Shown: one piece after another, positions 10,068 through 20,126 of the stretch | Layout of the letters: the number at the start of each line of letters is the position of its first letter | How positions within the stretch are numbered: the first letter of the stretch is position 1 | DNA from: Phytophthora sp. 'mugwort' | Lineage: Eukaryota > Oomycota > Peronosporomycetes > Peronosporales > Peronosporaceae | Assembly: GCA_033558025.1 (NCBI GenBank) | Contig: JAUCEF010000003.1 | Span: 2,816,001-2,880,000 of the forward strand | Direction: 5' to 3' | Length of the DNA: 64,000 nucleotides | Position numbers and translations under genes: made by a program | The notes under the pieces: generated by a model | Told to the model about the DNA's origin: nothing | Database searches by the model: none | Seen by the model: only the letters and a program-made list of their open reading frames with translations

Positions 10068-12510
10068 GGCATGCTTCTCACCAAGTCTACTGCGCCGTGT
10101 GAAGGATGCGGCCAACCGGTTCGTCCTGGCCATCATTGTCCAGAGTGCTTCCGTCACATGCACCCATTGTGGACGCCCCACCGGAAACGAAGGCTTTGGG
10201 TAGCCTGTGATCTGTCCCAAGTGTGCCCACGTGGACCAAGCCAGCTCCAGCGCACCAGCTAACGGCTCCCTGTTGGGTACGACAGAGATATCGTGGGGAT
10301 ACTTGATAGGCGACTCCGTCACTGCTCACAAGCAATTATATCCTCCGCCACGCCAAACATCTCGTCACACGCAGGCCGTGAGTAGTATCGCTCATCGCCG
10401 AAAGGTTGTCCGCTGGATGAAAGAGCAGGAGGCAATCAATGGAGACAAGGGCATGTTTGCTAAAGCTGTTGACCAATTTCCAGCTGTATTCAACTCTGCT
10501 GCGCGAACATCCACTTAGCCAAGGCGTTAGATTGGCTGAAGTAACAAGATCGTATATTGGAGGTCGAGCTTGGTGCAGTTGCGGTGTCGGCGCGTCGGCG
10601 TGGTGGAAGACGGCGTGTTATGGGACGCGGGAGACCCAAAAGCGCATGGGTAGAGTTGCTATATCCCTTACTTCAGTACGGTTTTGACCGTCCCGAAAAA
10701 CTTGGGGTGAAGTTTGAGCTGGCTCTGTTGCTACAACTGGCGATCCAATTCATTAGACAGTGTTGAGCCGTAAATTCCAGAAGCGTTGACTCAATAGGAG
10801 CGCTGATCTTCGACAATGTCATGCCGCGGGGATTCAATATTTCATGGCACATCAACTTGTTATCAGAACTTAAACCGGCAAGAAGGAGCTCAGCGAGGAG
10901 AAGATATTGCACATTAAGAAGGAAGTCGCTTTTCGCCTCGGCGAGTTGCGTCGTGGTTTCGCGGACGGATAGCTCGATGAAAATGCAATCGATAACATCG
11001 ATGAAACTCACTTTGTTATGGACTTCAATAAAGACAAGACGCTTGGATTTTCCGATGACACAGCTGTCAACATGCTGATGTGGTGTCAGGAAGTGAAGGA
11101 TTGGCCATAATTGTCTGGCTATCAGGACGACCAAGTGCGTGGATTCACCCCCTCCCAGTGATGATTTTTATGAATTCTTATCCTATTCGAGGCGTTCCAG
11201 ACAAAACCCCTGGCGTGCGTTATTGCTCGAGTAAAAGGGTGGATGACGCAGAAGTAGTTTCAAGAATATCTGAAAGAGAGACGAGCGATGAGAGAAGACA
11301 CGCGCGGGCGAAAGAAAACAATATATCTCGATAACTGCTCTGAACATCTGGAGGGCGGACGAATGCTGCGCAGAGCTTAATGCTATCGACTCTGGCCTCA
11401 TTTTTTCCCCTCCTAATGCGACGGACCTCTGCCAACCAGCGGACTCATTCGTAATTCCACGATAAATGACGCATGAAAAGTCAAGTGGAATGAGAAGAAG
11501 ATGGAACTCATCAAGGAACATTGTTGGCAAAAGGAGATTAGGATGGATGGCTCATGGTCGGGAAAACTTCAAACCAAAGTAAGACCTTTTTCCTGCAACT
11601 TGCTGCCGATGCCGTGAAAGCCGTCAACATTCAAATGGCAAGAATGGTATATCCTACGCGCGCAAGACGATGATACGGTGGGGGTTGTCGCTTGGGATCG
11701 ACGAGACGTGGTCTGCTGCTCAACTTTACCCCCATCTTGAAGGCATCATAAAGAAACATCATGATCATTTTGAAGGCCAGCCTGTGGACAAGAAGCATAC
11801 TTAGGATGAACAGTAGGCAGCCAGTCCTAAGCATAACATATATATTTGATGCCGTTCAAAACCACTCCGATTCTCCAAACTGGGGGGGGGTCCCAGAGAT
11901 ATTCTGCTTTCCCAGAAAATGGCGGAATCAAGCATTTAATTTCTCGACTACGCAGTATTTTATCCGTCCTGCTCGTTACGATGCTGTCATTTTGCACGGC
12001 ATGAGCGACACAGTTTCGAAAACAATACTGGCTTAAGGAGCAACTCCCCTCAATTTGTTGAAGAACAGGGGACATTCGTGAAAACCATCTTCACAGTCCG
12101 CAAGCCGACGAAAAGCGACGCTTGAACGGCTTGGCAACTTTTAGGTGCACATCATTGAGGGAATGGAGTTGGTACAGAGATAGCAACAATAGTGCAGCTC
12201 TAGCTGTTGCACCTCCTGTGGCGTCGTCGGAACTTGCGTTGATCCCTCCTCGAGAATTTGGCGACGATTGGGTCCTCGACGCAGTCATTTAGCGAAGTTT
12301 TGGAGTCATGCTCAAATTGAAGTTGTAGAAACTGAGTATCGAGAGCTATGCCAAGCAAATATGCTAATTAAGTCGGTCAAGACAGCACTTAACAAAGAAA
12401 ACTACGAAACCAGTTTTAATGACGGGTGGGACATACTACAGTTAGCTGCAGGATATTTTCGCATCTCCGACGGTTTTTTGCTGTGGTTTAACACCGGTAT
12501 TTGCGAATGA
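10068..12510 (+). pseudogene. DDE_1 / pogo-like transposase, decayed
   Basis: Joined plus frames give a zinc-binding start (CEGCGQPVRPGHHCPECFRH, then CTHCGRPTGNEGFG and CPKC), and a helix-turn-helix-like segment (HRRKVVRWMKEQEAINGDKG, about 10400-10450). The DDE core follows: ENAIDNIDETHFVMDFNKD (about 10980-11035) holds the first Asp region, SYPIRGVPDKTPGVRYCS (about 11175-11230) is a motif I know from Phytophthora DDE_1 transposases, and KKTIYLDNCSEH (about 11310-11345) holds the second Asp. About 11600-11790 gives C-terminal motifs such as SLGIDETWSAAQLYPHL. The frame changes repeatedly and stops occur, so it is dead. Family naming rests on remembered motifs. Confidence 0.72.
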
Positions 12511-12693
12511 TGCATCTGTCGAGTCGGATTTCTCGATCGATTTTCAGGTGGGGAGTGGATGCCCGGCGCACGTCGTTGACTTCATTAGCTGTGGAGGGTA
12601 TTTTACAGGCTAAGCAGTTAAACTTTAGGCAAAAAAAAAAGTCGTGGCCTTTTAAAAGTGGCACAGTGCCGAGAAAGCGACAATGAAGATGCC

Positions 12694-12728
12694 GAAATAA
12701 ATCAATTATAGAATGATTGATTTATTTC
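12694..12728. repeat. Perfect 13-bp inverted repeat
   Basis: GAAATAAATCAAT (12694-12706) pairs perfectly with ATTGATTTATTTC (12716-12728) across a 9-nt loop. It lies about 180 bp after the last transposase-like frame and could be a 3' processing hairpin or an element tip. Confidence 0.6.
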
Positions 12729-12795
12729 TATTGTTCGCCAGTGTAAAAATGGTATGCTGTACCGTGGGTGCATATTTTCAACAGCGCTTTGGGAT

Positions 12796-13240
12796 TTTTG
12801 ACTAGTCACTTCGACATCATAATGCGTCAGCTAGTCACTTTTGCATTGTCAACTAGTTACAAGTAGCTAGCTCGCACGCCAACAGTGACTAGTTGGGAAT
12901 TCAAACGAGGCTGCGAAATGCGTCATCTCGTAGGCAGTTAATGTCCTGTGTTTAAGACCGCGTGCCACGCACACGGGCCTTAAACCACAAGGTTTTGCGC
13001 AGTGTTCTTCTCTCTTTTTGTCTACACCCTAACTACGCACTACGCGCGATCCCTGTACCCCTCACGGCTCGCTTGGCTCGCTGCGTCAAAACCTTACACC
13101 CGCTACGGCTCGCAAGCTTCCCTACGTTAAAATAACTTGTTTATTCTATAACTTTTATTCTAAGTTAGCACTTAATAAGTAAAAATTGACTAGTCCGTAA
13201 CATTTATTTTCTATGTGATTGGCTGACGCATAAGAAGTGG
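12796..13240. mobile_element. MITE-like element with imperfect inverted ends
   Basis: The left end (about 12799-12842, GACTAGTCACTT...ATGCGTCAGCTAGTCAC) is the imperfect reverse complement of the right end (about 13208-13248, TGGCTGACGCATAAG...TGGCTAG). Extra CTAGTCAC/CTAGTT words occur inside the left arm. The middle (12990-13130) is GC-rich and contains CGCTACGGCTCGCAAGCTT (13101-13119), also found twice in the insertion at 42405-42798. No coding capacity. Boundaries and target duplication are unresolved. Confidence 0.45.
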
Positions 13241-13259
13241 CTAGTTGAGTGTGTATGCT

Positions 13260-14200
13260 GCTGAAGTGACCAGTTATACTGGGAATACCGTTAGATATGG
13301 ACAGCCTCAGCGGATTAATTCCACGGTACTGCGTAATGTCATCTCGTTCAACAATGGTGCAACCTTCACCGAGTCGTCAGAACCTATCACACCACTGGGA
13401 AGCTTTAGTAGCGGTCACACAGTTCGTAGTCGCAATCTGTCACAGCATCCAATCGAAGCCTGTTAGCAGCAATCAGTTTTCGATTTTAATTGCGATGTCT
13501 AAGCGTCGAGTAGCCGAAGCGTTCTTAGATGCAGCTTATGATTAGAGCTGCATCGCAAGAAATATCGTCTGCCCCAATAAAGAAGCAGAAAACACAGGTT
13601 GACTCGCGATAAGAAGAAGGTCGCTTTCAAAATATTGTCAAACTACGTCTCTACCGTGTCTGATTTATTTATTTCAGCTCGCGGTACAAGCAAGAAAGAT
13701 CGGAAGGTAGCTTACATGAGGCAGTATCAGGCGTCCCGAAAAAAAACGAAGGACAAGAACCAGGTAAGATCAACGCGGCCTTTTTCCTCCTTCCATTTGA
13801 CGTCACTTTGTGTGCTCACACCAACCCAAAAGTTTTCTAGTCCAACCCGTTCCACCTGAAACATCCCAGAAGGGGGAGCGTAAAAAAGCGCAAACATGCT
13901 TAACAAGCTTCATCCACTTCACTCCACTACCACTACTACGCTATATGAGCCACGTCTTCTTCATTCACTTTTATCATCTTCTTTTATAAAAAAAATATTA
14001 ATACATGTATCCCAGCTAAGTCGAAGACGATCTAGTATATTCAAAAGTGTACAACCCAAAATAACCCCTGTACCGTAACCCCATGTTGATAGAGCCACCC
14101 AATATGCAACTAAATTTTGGGGTTAAAACAAAACAAAAACGGTGATATGTACATATCGGTATACATTAACCTTTAAGACCGGAGATTTTCTTAGAGGTCA
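13260..14200. other. No supported gene
   Basis: Contains open frames of 60-86 codons without recognisable domains and a 9-bp perfect hairpin (GATGCAGCT 13528-13536 with AGCTGCATC 13546-13554). From 13850 the sequence is AT-rich. Confidence 0.5.
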
Positions 14201-14210
14201 TTTAGGGCTA

Positions 14211-14475
14211 TGGTAGCTCCCAATCAAAATGCAGCAGGAGTGAAAATCATCGAATCATGCGGCGGAACCCGTTGCGATTGGGAGTCAATGTAGGATGCTC
14301 TGATCGAGCATGGGGACAAGCTCAGCAATAGCGCTGACGGTGTACAAATGAAGAAGGTCCGAAGGGCTATCTATCAGCTATACGTTTACCTCAAATTTGG
14401 AAGCCTTGTCAAGACCCGCCTCGTACGTGTACCAGAGTGTGTGATGAGCGAGATTAGAGCACGCTGGCACGATTG
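14211..14475 (+). pseudogene. Fragment of unknown, probably repeat-borne, coding sequence
   Basis: One plus frame reads about 85 residues with a single in-frame stop (after CDWESM). It includes KKVRRAIYQLYVYLKFGSL and VRVPECVMSEIRARWHD. The composition and single stop suggest a real former coding region. The RVPECV-x-x-IRAR pattern is one I associate with repeat-borne oomycete proteins, but I cannot name the family. Confidence 0.35.
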
Positions 14476-14699
14476 AGGATGTGCGTTTGCAGAGAAGCAA
14501 TTGAGTTGCTATATTATCTAACGTGCAGGACTGATCCGTTGGCGCTTCCGTTGTCTAGGTGTTGGGTCCTTCAGCAACAAGTGCGGAAGCTGGATTTCGT
14601 GAGGCTCAATGATGCTGGTATTCTCTCTGTGCCGGGTATGCACTTTTGGTATTCCGCTTGTCGTCATAAACAAAATAATAATATCATTGAGGGCTTCCA

Positions 14700-16673
14700 T
14701 TACCGCTGCGTTCTCCGTCATCATGTGTTGTAGTGCACCGCCATGAAGCATTCGACATGGTAACCACGCCGATAACGTGTACATGCATATTTCACGCGAT
14801 TCTTTCCACCTCGGATTGAGCACAGAAGGCACACACGCTTTCCTCGACTTTGCGTTAGCATGTGTTACGACGAATCACTGCCAATGATGCCCGCAATGCG
14901 TTCATGATGTGATGCTCCGCTGCTCCAGTGACGCCAGATGCAGCTGCTGCGCTGCAATTAGCTTATGTATGATGTCTTCTTTTGCCGCGCGGATGGTTTT
15001 TACTGATCCAGAGCCATCAGTAATAATCCGATACATGGCATAGGCGTTGTGCATTGCCACACCCAGAAGCCGTGTAAACACACTCATGTTGAGTCGCCGC
15101 TCGCGACGGCGCGTAGGATTAGTGCTTCGCATCTGGTCAAACCGGTCCATCGCGTTCATGAATTTATTGTAAGCGCAGACATGAACTGGGGACAGAATTT
15201 TGATCGTCGAAATACCTCGGTTCCCGTCCATCGCTGTACGATACCCATACCACGACAGCACGCTTGTGCCTCTTGTGATCTTCTGTCTAGCACATCAGCA
15301 GAGGGCGTAGCTGCCAGGTCATTCATGTAGAACAACACCACCTTTTTATCTCGGAATACTATGTATCCAGCATGAGATGAGCGCTGCCGTGGAGGTACAA
15401 AATATGTTTTTTTTTGCTTTCCTCAAGTGTTTCTCACTCTGTTTGTGGACTTTCTCGGCTTCTTTCAGATTTTCCACAATGTCGATGGCTGCTACCAATT
15501 TCCATGCACCGTGCTCCGCATCCTTAGTGCCAGCATGGCTGCTTCAACAGCAGGCCGCAACAAACTATCGACATAATTGAGTTGGCAGGTCCCAACTGAT
15601 GCGCGTGTCGCCCGCGGCCATGGCCAAAACATGCTTAGCAAAAGAATGTCGAGTGTAATATGAATCCATTACAACGACTCACTTTCCACTTGGAGCTGAA
15701 AGTTGTTGGTTCTGCAAAGACAGCATTGCTACCCATAACGCGGTTGCACTCTTTGCATCGAGGCCATACCCCTCGCAGCGCGTAGCCATCGACCTTCGCA
15801 TCTCTGGAAAATTGCAAATGCCCAGCAACGGTAGTGTTATCACTGCCATTATCAAAAAGGCCGTGTACGTAGAGGGTTTTCCAGTCAACAACAGCATAAA
15901 AGCGCACAGCATATTTGTCCGGCTTCGATGGAATAAAAGTATGTGCAGCTGAACGGGCCTTATTGCGGATAGAGCTTCGTCGATGGCAGAAACTCCATCG
16001 GAGACTGTAAATGAAGCACACTTCTTAAGAATGTTGTTCAGGATACTCCGACAATGCCATAATGGATCTCTAACCTTGACTTCTTCTGGTACAGTGTCGA
16101 CAGGATGTAGGGTAAGTGCAGCCCGGATGCCCATGAATAGGTCACGGTTCATTGTTGTCTGGAAAAGTGGGTGTCCGTACAATTCGTTTGTTGACTAATA
16201 ATCCGAAGCCGATTCAGTGGACACAGGCTAGTGGCAATCTCCAGACGAATGTACGCATTAAGTTTGCGAACCGTAATGACGGGAACTCCATTCTCTCGAA
16301 GGCGAGGGTTCATCCAAAAAATGGAGCAGAGTGTTACGCACTTTCCCGTTAAAGAACAGCGCAAATAGCCCAGGCATCCCCTTTTTGTGTACGCGCGCCT
16401 AATCTTTTCTTCTTGAAGTAGCGTGAGGCCACCAGCACCTTCGAGCGCTTGGAGATAGACTGAGCCACTCCTCGCTACACCTTCGCCGACACGATTGCCA
16501 CACACTTCATCTACTGTACGTAAGTCGCCACCCGCCTCTTCGTTCTCTACACACGCGCCTTCTGTCCGCCTGCCTTCGACGTCAGCTACACGCAAGCCTT
16601 CATCGTCGTGCTCTTCCTCACTACCATCTCCGCATTCACGTTCACATTCTCCTTCTACCGGGCGCGCCATCAC
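14700..16673 (-). pseudogene. piggyBac-like transposase pseudogene
   Basis: Minus-strand frames join into a piggyBac-type (DDE_Tnp_1_7) protein. The acidic N-terminus (16673 to about 16480) leads to QEEKIRRAYTKRGC. The core has PSKPDKYAVRFYAVVDW followed by LYVHGLFDNGSDNT (about 15950-15850). The C-terminal part has YNKFMNAMDRFDQMRS followed by NPTRRRERRLNMSVFTRLLG (about 15170-15060). A cysteine-rich tail (KRVCLLCSIRGG...C...CFMAVH, about 14850-14740) matches the usual piggyBac C-terminal zinc finger. At least four frame changes and several stops make it inactive. The TTAA target ends were not located. Confidence 0.78.
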
Positions 16674-16689
16674 TGGATGGTTCCCATCC

Positions 16690-17050
16690 GGATAAGAGCG
16701 ACTACAGGTCCATGCTGTTGTCGTTAGTCAGGAGGGGGTCTATAATGATTGGAGAAAAGATTGAACGCACGCCACGGGAAAGCACGCCGCCCACCCCCGG
16801 CGTTTAGTAAAGGCGATCAATTGGCCATCTAAGAGCCCCCATTTGGGCCTTCTGGTCTACGTGCTACTGTCCGTGACGCTTGGTGTAGGTATTTGAGCCA
16901 GTAGGCACGGTGTATTAGCTGTTTGAAAAAACTCTTCTTGGGCTTTAACTGCCCGGTGTTAAAGTGTTAAATGGAAGGCCACCATTAGAATATCCATTCC
17001 CAGTGTTTGAATTATACAGGTACACTAATCGGAACAACCCGATATGATTT
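16690..17050. other. No supported gene
   Basis: Spacer between two piggyBac-like remnants; nothing recognisable on either strand. Confidence 0.5.
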
Positions 17051-18020
17051 CAACGGTACTGAAGCTTAGGGAAGCCAATACCCTTTAATTCATGGACATG
17101 TATGCGGTGCTCCTTCATTATAGGCTTGGCATCGATGTTCAGAGGAATGAACGTCTCGCCTCCTACAAGAATTAGAATGAGTAACACCGCCAGTTGGAAA
17201 CCGACTTCGCTACGGCTGGCAGCAATGCAAAGAGTGATTATCGGGTTCGCATTATGAATAAGACCAAGTTGTACATGAAGACGAGCATATGATACCAGTC
17301 ATGTATCAATGCGGAAGTACAGGAAAACAACCAGCACGAACCCAAGACCTGCAGCTCTGTCGCTCCGAAGTGGAAGGGGAACTGTACTTTAACCAGAAGA
17401 GCCCCCTATTGCCTCGATACGGTTTGAATAGTGACGCTGCGGTACCGAAAGGTCTAGGAGCCGGACAACAACCGACAGCGGTACTTGTGCAGCACAGTGC
17501 AACAACGGTGTCCCAGCTCGAGCAAAACCTGAACGTTTGTGTGTTGCGCTATGATGTGCATGCGGTGCCGTTACAGGCGACAAGTCCAAGCAAGCCCTTC
17601 TCACAGTTCCCATCGTTGGGGGTGCTGTGAACCGACTGGGATTGACGAACAGGCAAGCAAACGGTTGTTGTCGGATTATTTTTATCAGAAAGCTATTTGT
17701 GTAGCTATTGCGGTGCGATGCGGCTGAATTGCCTACCAGTTGGTGCCGACATGAGGTCGACAAATCCGTACTTATGCACAAAGCCTGCGTTCCGACTCAG
17801 ACCGTGTCACAGCGTAAGGAGGGAGTCAAACTTTGATTCAAAGCGATTTGCGTCTTGTTGGACATCGTAGTGTATGTGGATATGTGGATGACCATGTTGT
17901 ACGCTCACTCCACATTAATAGGTTCATCTTCGCATCACCTCTGCAGGGATGCAACACGATTAAAGATGGTAACATGATCAATCCGATGTTCGCCGACCTC
18001 TGCAGAGTATTCTACATATA
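17051..18020 (+). pseudogene. Second piggyBac-like fragment, heavily decayed
   Basis: A plus frame near 17780-18000 reads VPTQTVSQRKEGVKL followed by a stretch resembling the piggyBac linker and GVDVHDQLR region (VYVDMWMTMLYAHS). Upstream frames (17540-17640) read HAVGTVTGDKSKQALLTVP, compatible with the VGTVR part of the same domain. Many stops and frameshifts. The assignment is an inference from weak similarity. It is on the opposite strand to the neighbouring piggyBac relic, so it is a separate insertion. Confidence 0.4.
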
Positions 18021-18203
18021 ATAATGTTATTGCTGCTCTGGTTGATTTCGCATGACAATGAGCACCAAGGTTGTAAGCCTACCGTACAATCGCTATCGTG
18101 TTGTTTCATGCGTTCGGCGACTCGAAAGATGCGGTCCCGCATGGACCTATCGCCGCGCCTCGAATAAAAAAGAATACACCTCGCAGCGAGCCGGAGATTT
18201 GAG

Positions 18204-18255
18204 CAGTCCTGTGCTTGACTGGAGGGTTCCAGCTCTCCAGTCAAGCACAGTACTG
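18204..18255. repeat. Long hairpin: 16-bp perfect stem, 21 bp with one mismatch
   Basis: CTGTGCTTGACTGGAG (18209-18224) pairs perfectly with CTCCAGTCAAGCACAG (18235-18250) over a 10-nt loop. After one mismatch the stem extends by CAGT/ACTG. It lies about 460 bp upstream of the bZIP start. A second hairpin, GTGCAG-CCG-CCGTC with GACGGCTGCAC (18336-18370, 3-nt bulge), follows. Confidence 0.7.
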
Positions 18256-18673
18256 CTATTATGGTGGTGTCGGTCAACAAGATCACAGGCACCTCCTGGG
18301 CATTGTTCACCCCCGGCAAAGAGACAAACGGCCAAGTGCAGCCGCCGTCTCGGTTAGATGACGGCTGCACTCGGCCGAGGTGACCTCACGCCGTGCAGTT
18401 TGGGTTCAATTCCAGCGTGGCTCTGTTGCCTGACTCATACGATTTGGGCCGAGCAAAACCGAGCACACCGAACATCAACTCGTGGTCTGCGAGTGCTTGC
18501 CAAGATCGAGTGCAAATCGCTTGAGTTTTGGCTTGTTTACTCCTGACGCGATTGAGCCTGAAGCTTCCAATCAGGCGCAAGCTGCCGGTGCAGTAGTTGC
18601 CAGCTGGGACAGCTTCATGCTGCGTTCTGTGAGGCTGTCCGAGCCAGCTATTTGATAACGTAGCGGCTCTCTC

Positions 18674-18694
18674 CGCTTTCACAACCAAATTCTC
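18674..18694 (+). promoter_or_regulatory. Possible oomycete Inr-FPR core promoter of the bZIP gene
   Basis: GCTTTCACAACCAAATTCTC, 22-42 bp upstream of the bZIP ATG, loosely fits the oomycete initiator (YCAYTYY) plus flanking promoter region (MWTTTNC) arrangement. Spacing and position suit a short 5' leader, but the match is imperfect. Confidence 0.3.
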
Positions 18695-18715
18695 GCTCCA
18701 GCCATCGAAAGAGCG

Positions 18716-19945
18716 ATGATGACTAGCCACAGAGACTTCGACCGCATCCCCGCGCCGTTCAGCGACTCTGTGATTGGAAACGTCCTCACTCGCACCTCAG
18801 CCCCGGGATACCGTCCATCAGAATCAAGCAGCAGTATCTACAGCTCGAACACGACTTCACAGCAGCACCAGATCCAGTACATGCCCCCTCCCACTTTCGT
18901 GCTGCCCCCATTGAGAAAATTGTCGCCGTCAGCCACTTCCGCGACGAGTATCGGCAACCATATCGAAATCTTCCAGCGGAGACAGAAACTTCAAGCTCCC
19001 GCCGTCCCGCCAATCCCTTTTCGCAGTTTTCCTTTGAACCAGGCAGCTTCACCATACTCACAGCCGTTGACCACCTCTCAGCCAACGGATTCACCTGCAC
19101 GGGCTGTCTCAGCCGCAGTCGCGACGTTATCGATCAGCCACGTCGAACACGCGACGTCCAAGCAGAAGCGGAAGCGCCGGGTGAGTGTCAAATCGGACGC
19201 TTGTCGCGAGCAATGCCGAACCAACCAAGCACGGTATCGTCAGAAGCAGCGTGCATACGTTTCCAAGCTCGAGTCGACTGTAGCCCAGCTGAGGGACGAG
19301 ATCCCGATGCTCGAGGTGCAGCGGCGACGGCTTCGCTACGACTCGCACCAGCGCGTTTGGGACGTTGTGGTCGAGTATTTCCAGCTCTTCCGACACGGAG
19401 TTGGCGACGCGTTCGACCACGGAGCTGCAAACTCAGGCGATGTGCTACGCGCGTCGGAGGCTCAGCAGCAATTGATGTTTTTACGGTCGACAATGGCGCC
19501 AGACGTCGAGTTCGGCAACGTAAGCGGCGTCGAGATACTCATGAAGTATTGGCGACGATTATCCGAGTATCACGAGAATTTACACTTTCAACTTTCACAC
19601 ATGGAGAAAATCTCCGAGAGCATTGTCACAGCCACTGCCGTGTTGAGTGTGACTATCACGAAGACGACGCTAGAGTGCGTCTTCCCGCACCTCATGGGCT
19701 CAGAAAATGTAGAGGATTTGTCGCTAGCAGTGAAGCTCCTTGGCCACAAGCTGGACTACCCGTGCTCTGTGCTGTTCGTTTGGGATGAAGAAACCAGTCT
19801 CGTCTTGCATGTGCAGACCAATATCGACATGGCTACACCCCTCCTAGAACTTCTAGGCAATCTTAAAGATGTCTCCCGCGTAGTGGAAGGAGCTACCATG
19901 ACCCCGACCAGCTACATCCACGACATTGTGCGTCCTGCACCATGA
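18716..19945 (+). CDS. bZIP transcription factor, Cys-variant basic region
   Basis: Single-exon gene of 409 aa. Residues 1-150 are low-complexity (Ser/Pro/Gln-rich), then a basic patch KQKRKRR (149-155, likely nuclear signal) leads to the basic region DACREQCRTNQARYRQKQR (161-179) and a leucine zipper with Leu at 185, 192, 199 and 206. Counting 18 residues back from Leu185, the DNA-contacting position that is Asn in standard bZIPs is Cys167. Cys at this position is the oomycete-specific type reported in P. infestans bZIPs linked to oxidative-stress defence. Pro197 inside the zipper is unusual and may shorten the coil. The C-terminal 200 residues are a conserved-looking region of unknown fold. 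Two ATGs open the frame; the first is used. It converges on the RINT1-like gene 181 bp downstream. Confidence 0.88.
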   Translation: MMTSHRDFDRIPAPFSDSVIGNVLTRTSAPGYRPSESSSSIYSSNTTSQQHQIQYMPPPTFVLPPLRKLSPSATSATSIGNHIEIFQRRQKLQAPAVPPIPFRSFPLNQAASPYSQPLTTSQPTDSPARAVSAAVATLSISHVEHATSKQKRKRRVSVKSDACREQCRTNQARYRQKQRAYVSKLESTVAQLRDEIPMLEVQRRRLRYDSHQRVWDVVVEYFQLFRHGVGDAFDHGAANSGDVLRASEAQQQLMFLRSTMAPDVEFGNVSGVEILMKYWRRLSEYHENLHFQLSHMEKISESIVTATAVLSVTITKTTLECVFPHLMGSENVEDLSLAVKLLGHKLDYPCSVLFVWDEETSLVLHVQTNIDMATPLLELLGNLKDVSRVVEGATMTPTSYIHDIVRPAP

Positions 19946-20126
19946 TGATATAGAGGAAACGAGCGCAGCATGTGGTACAGTGTAGTTTAGTGCTGCTATA
20001 TGAAGAAACTTTAATTTGGTCAGAAATCAAAGGACACCTTATTCCCGAGACCCATCTCCAGCATCTGGCTCAAGTTTAATCTCACTCTGTGCTCTTCGTT
20101 ACTGCTGTTGCCCGACAGCACCAGCA

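Noticed and set aside
18395..18425. GGTTCAATTCC, a B-box-like word suggesting a tRNA
   Set aside because: No A box or complementary acceptor ends at the right distance.
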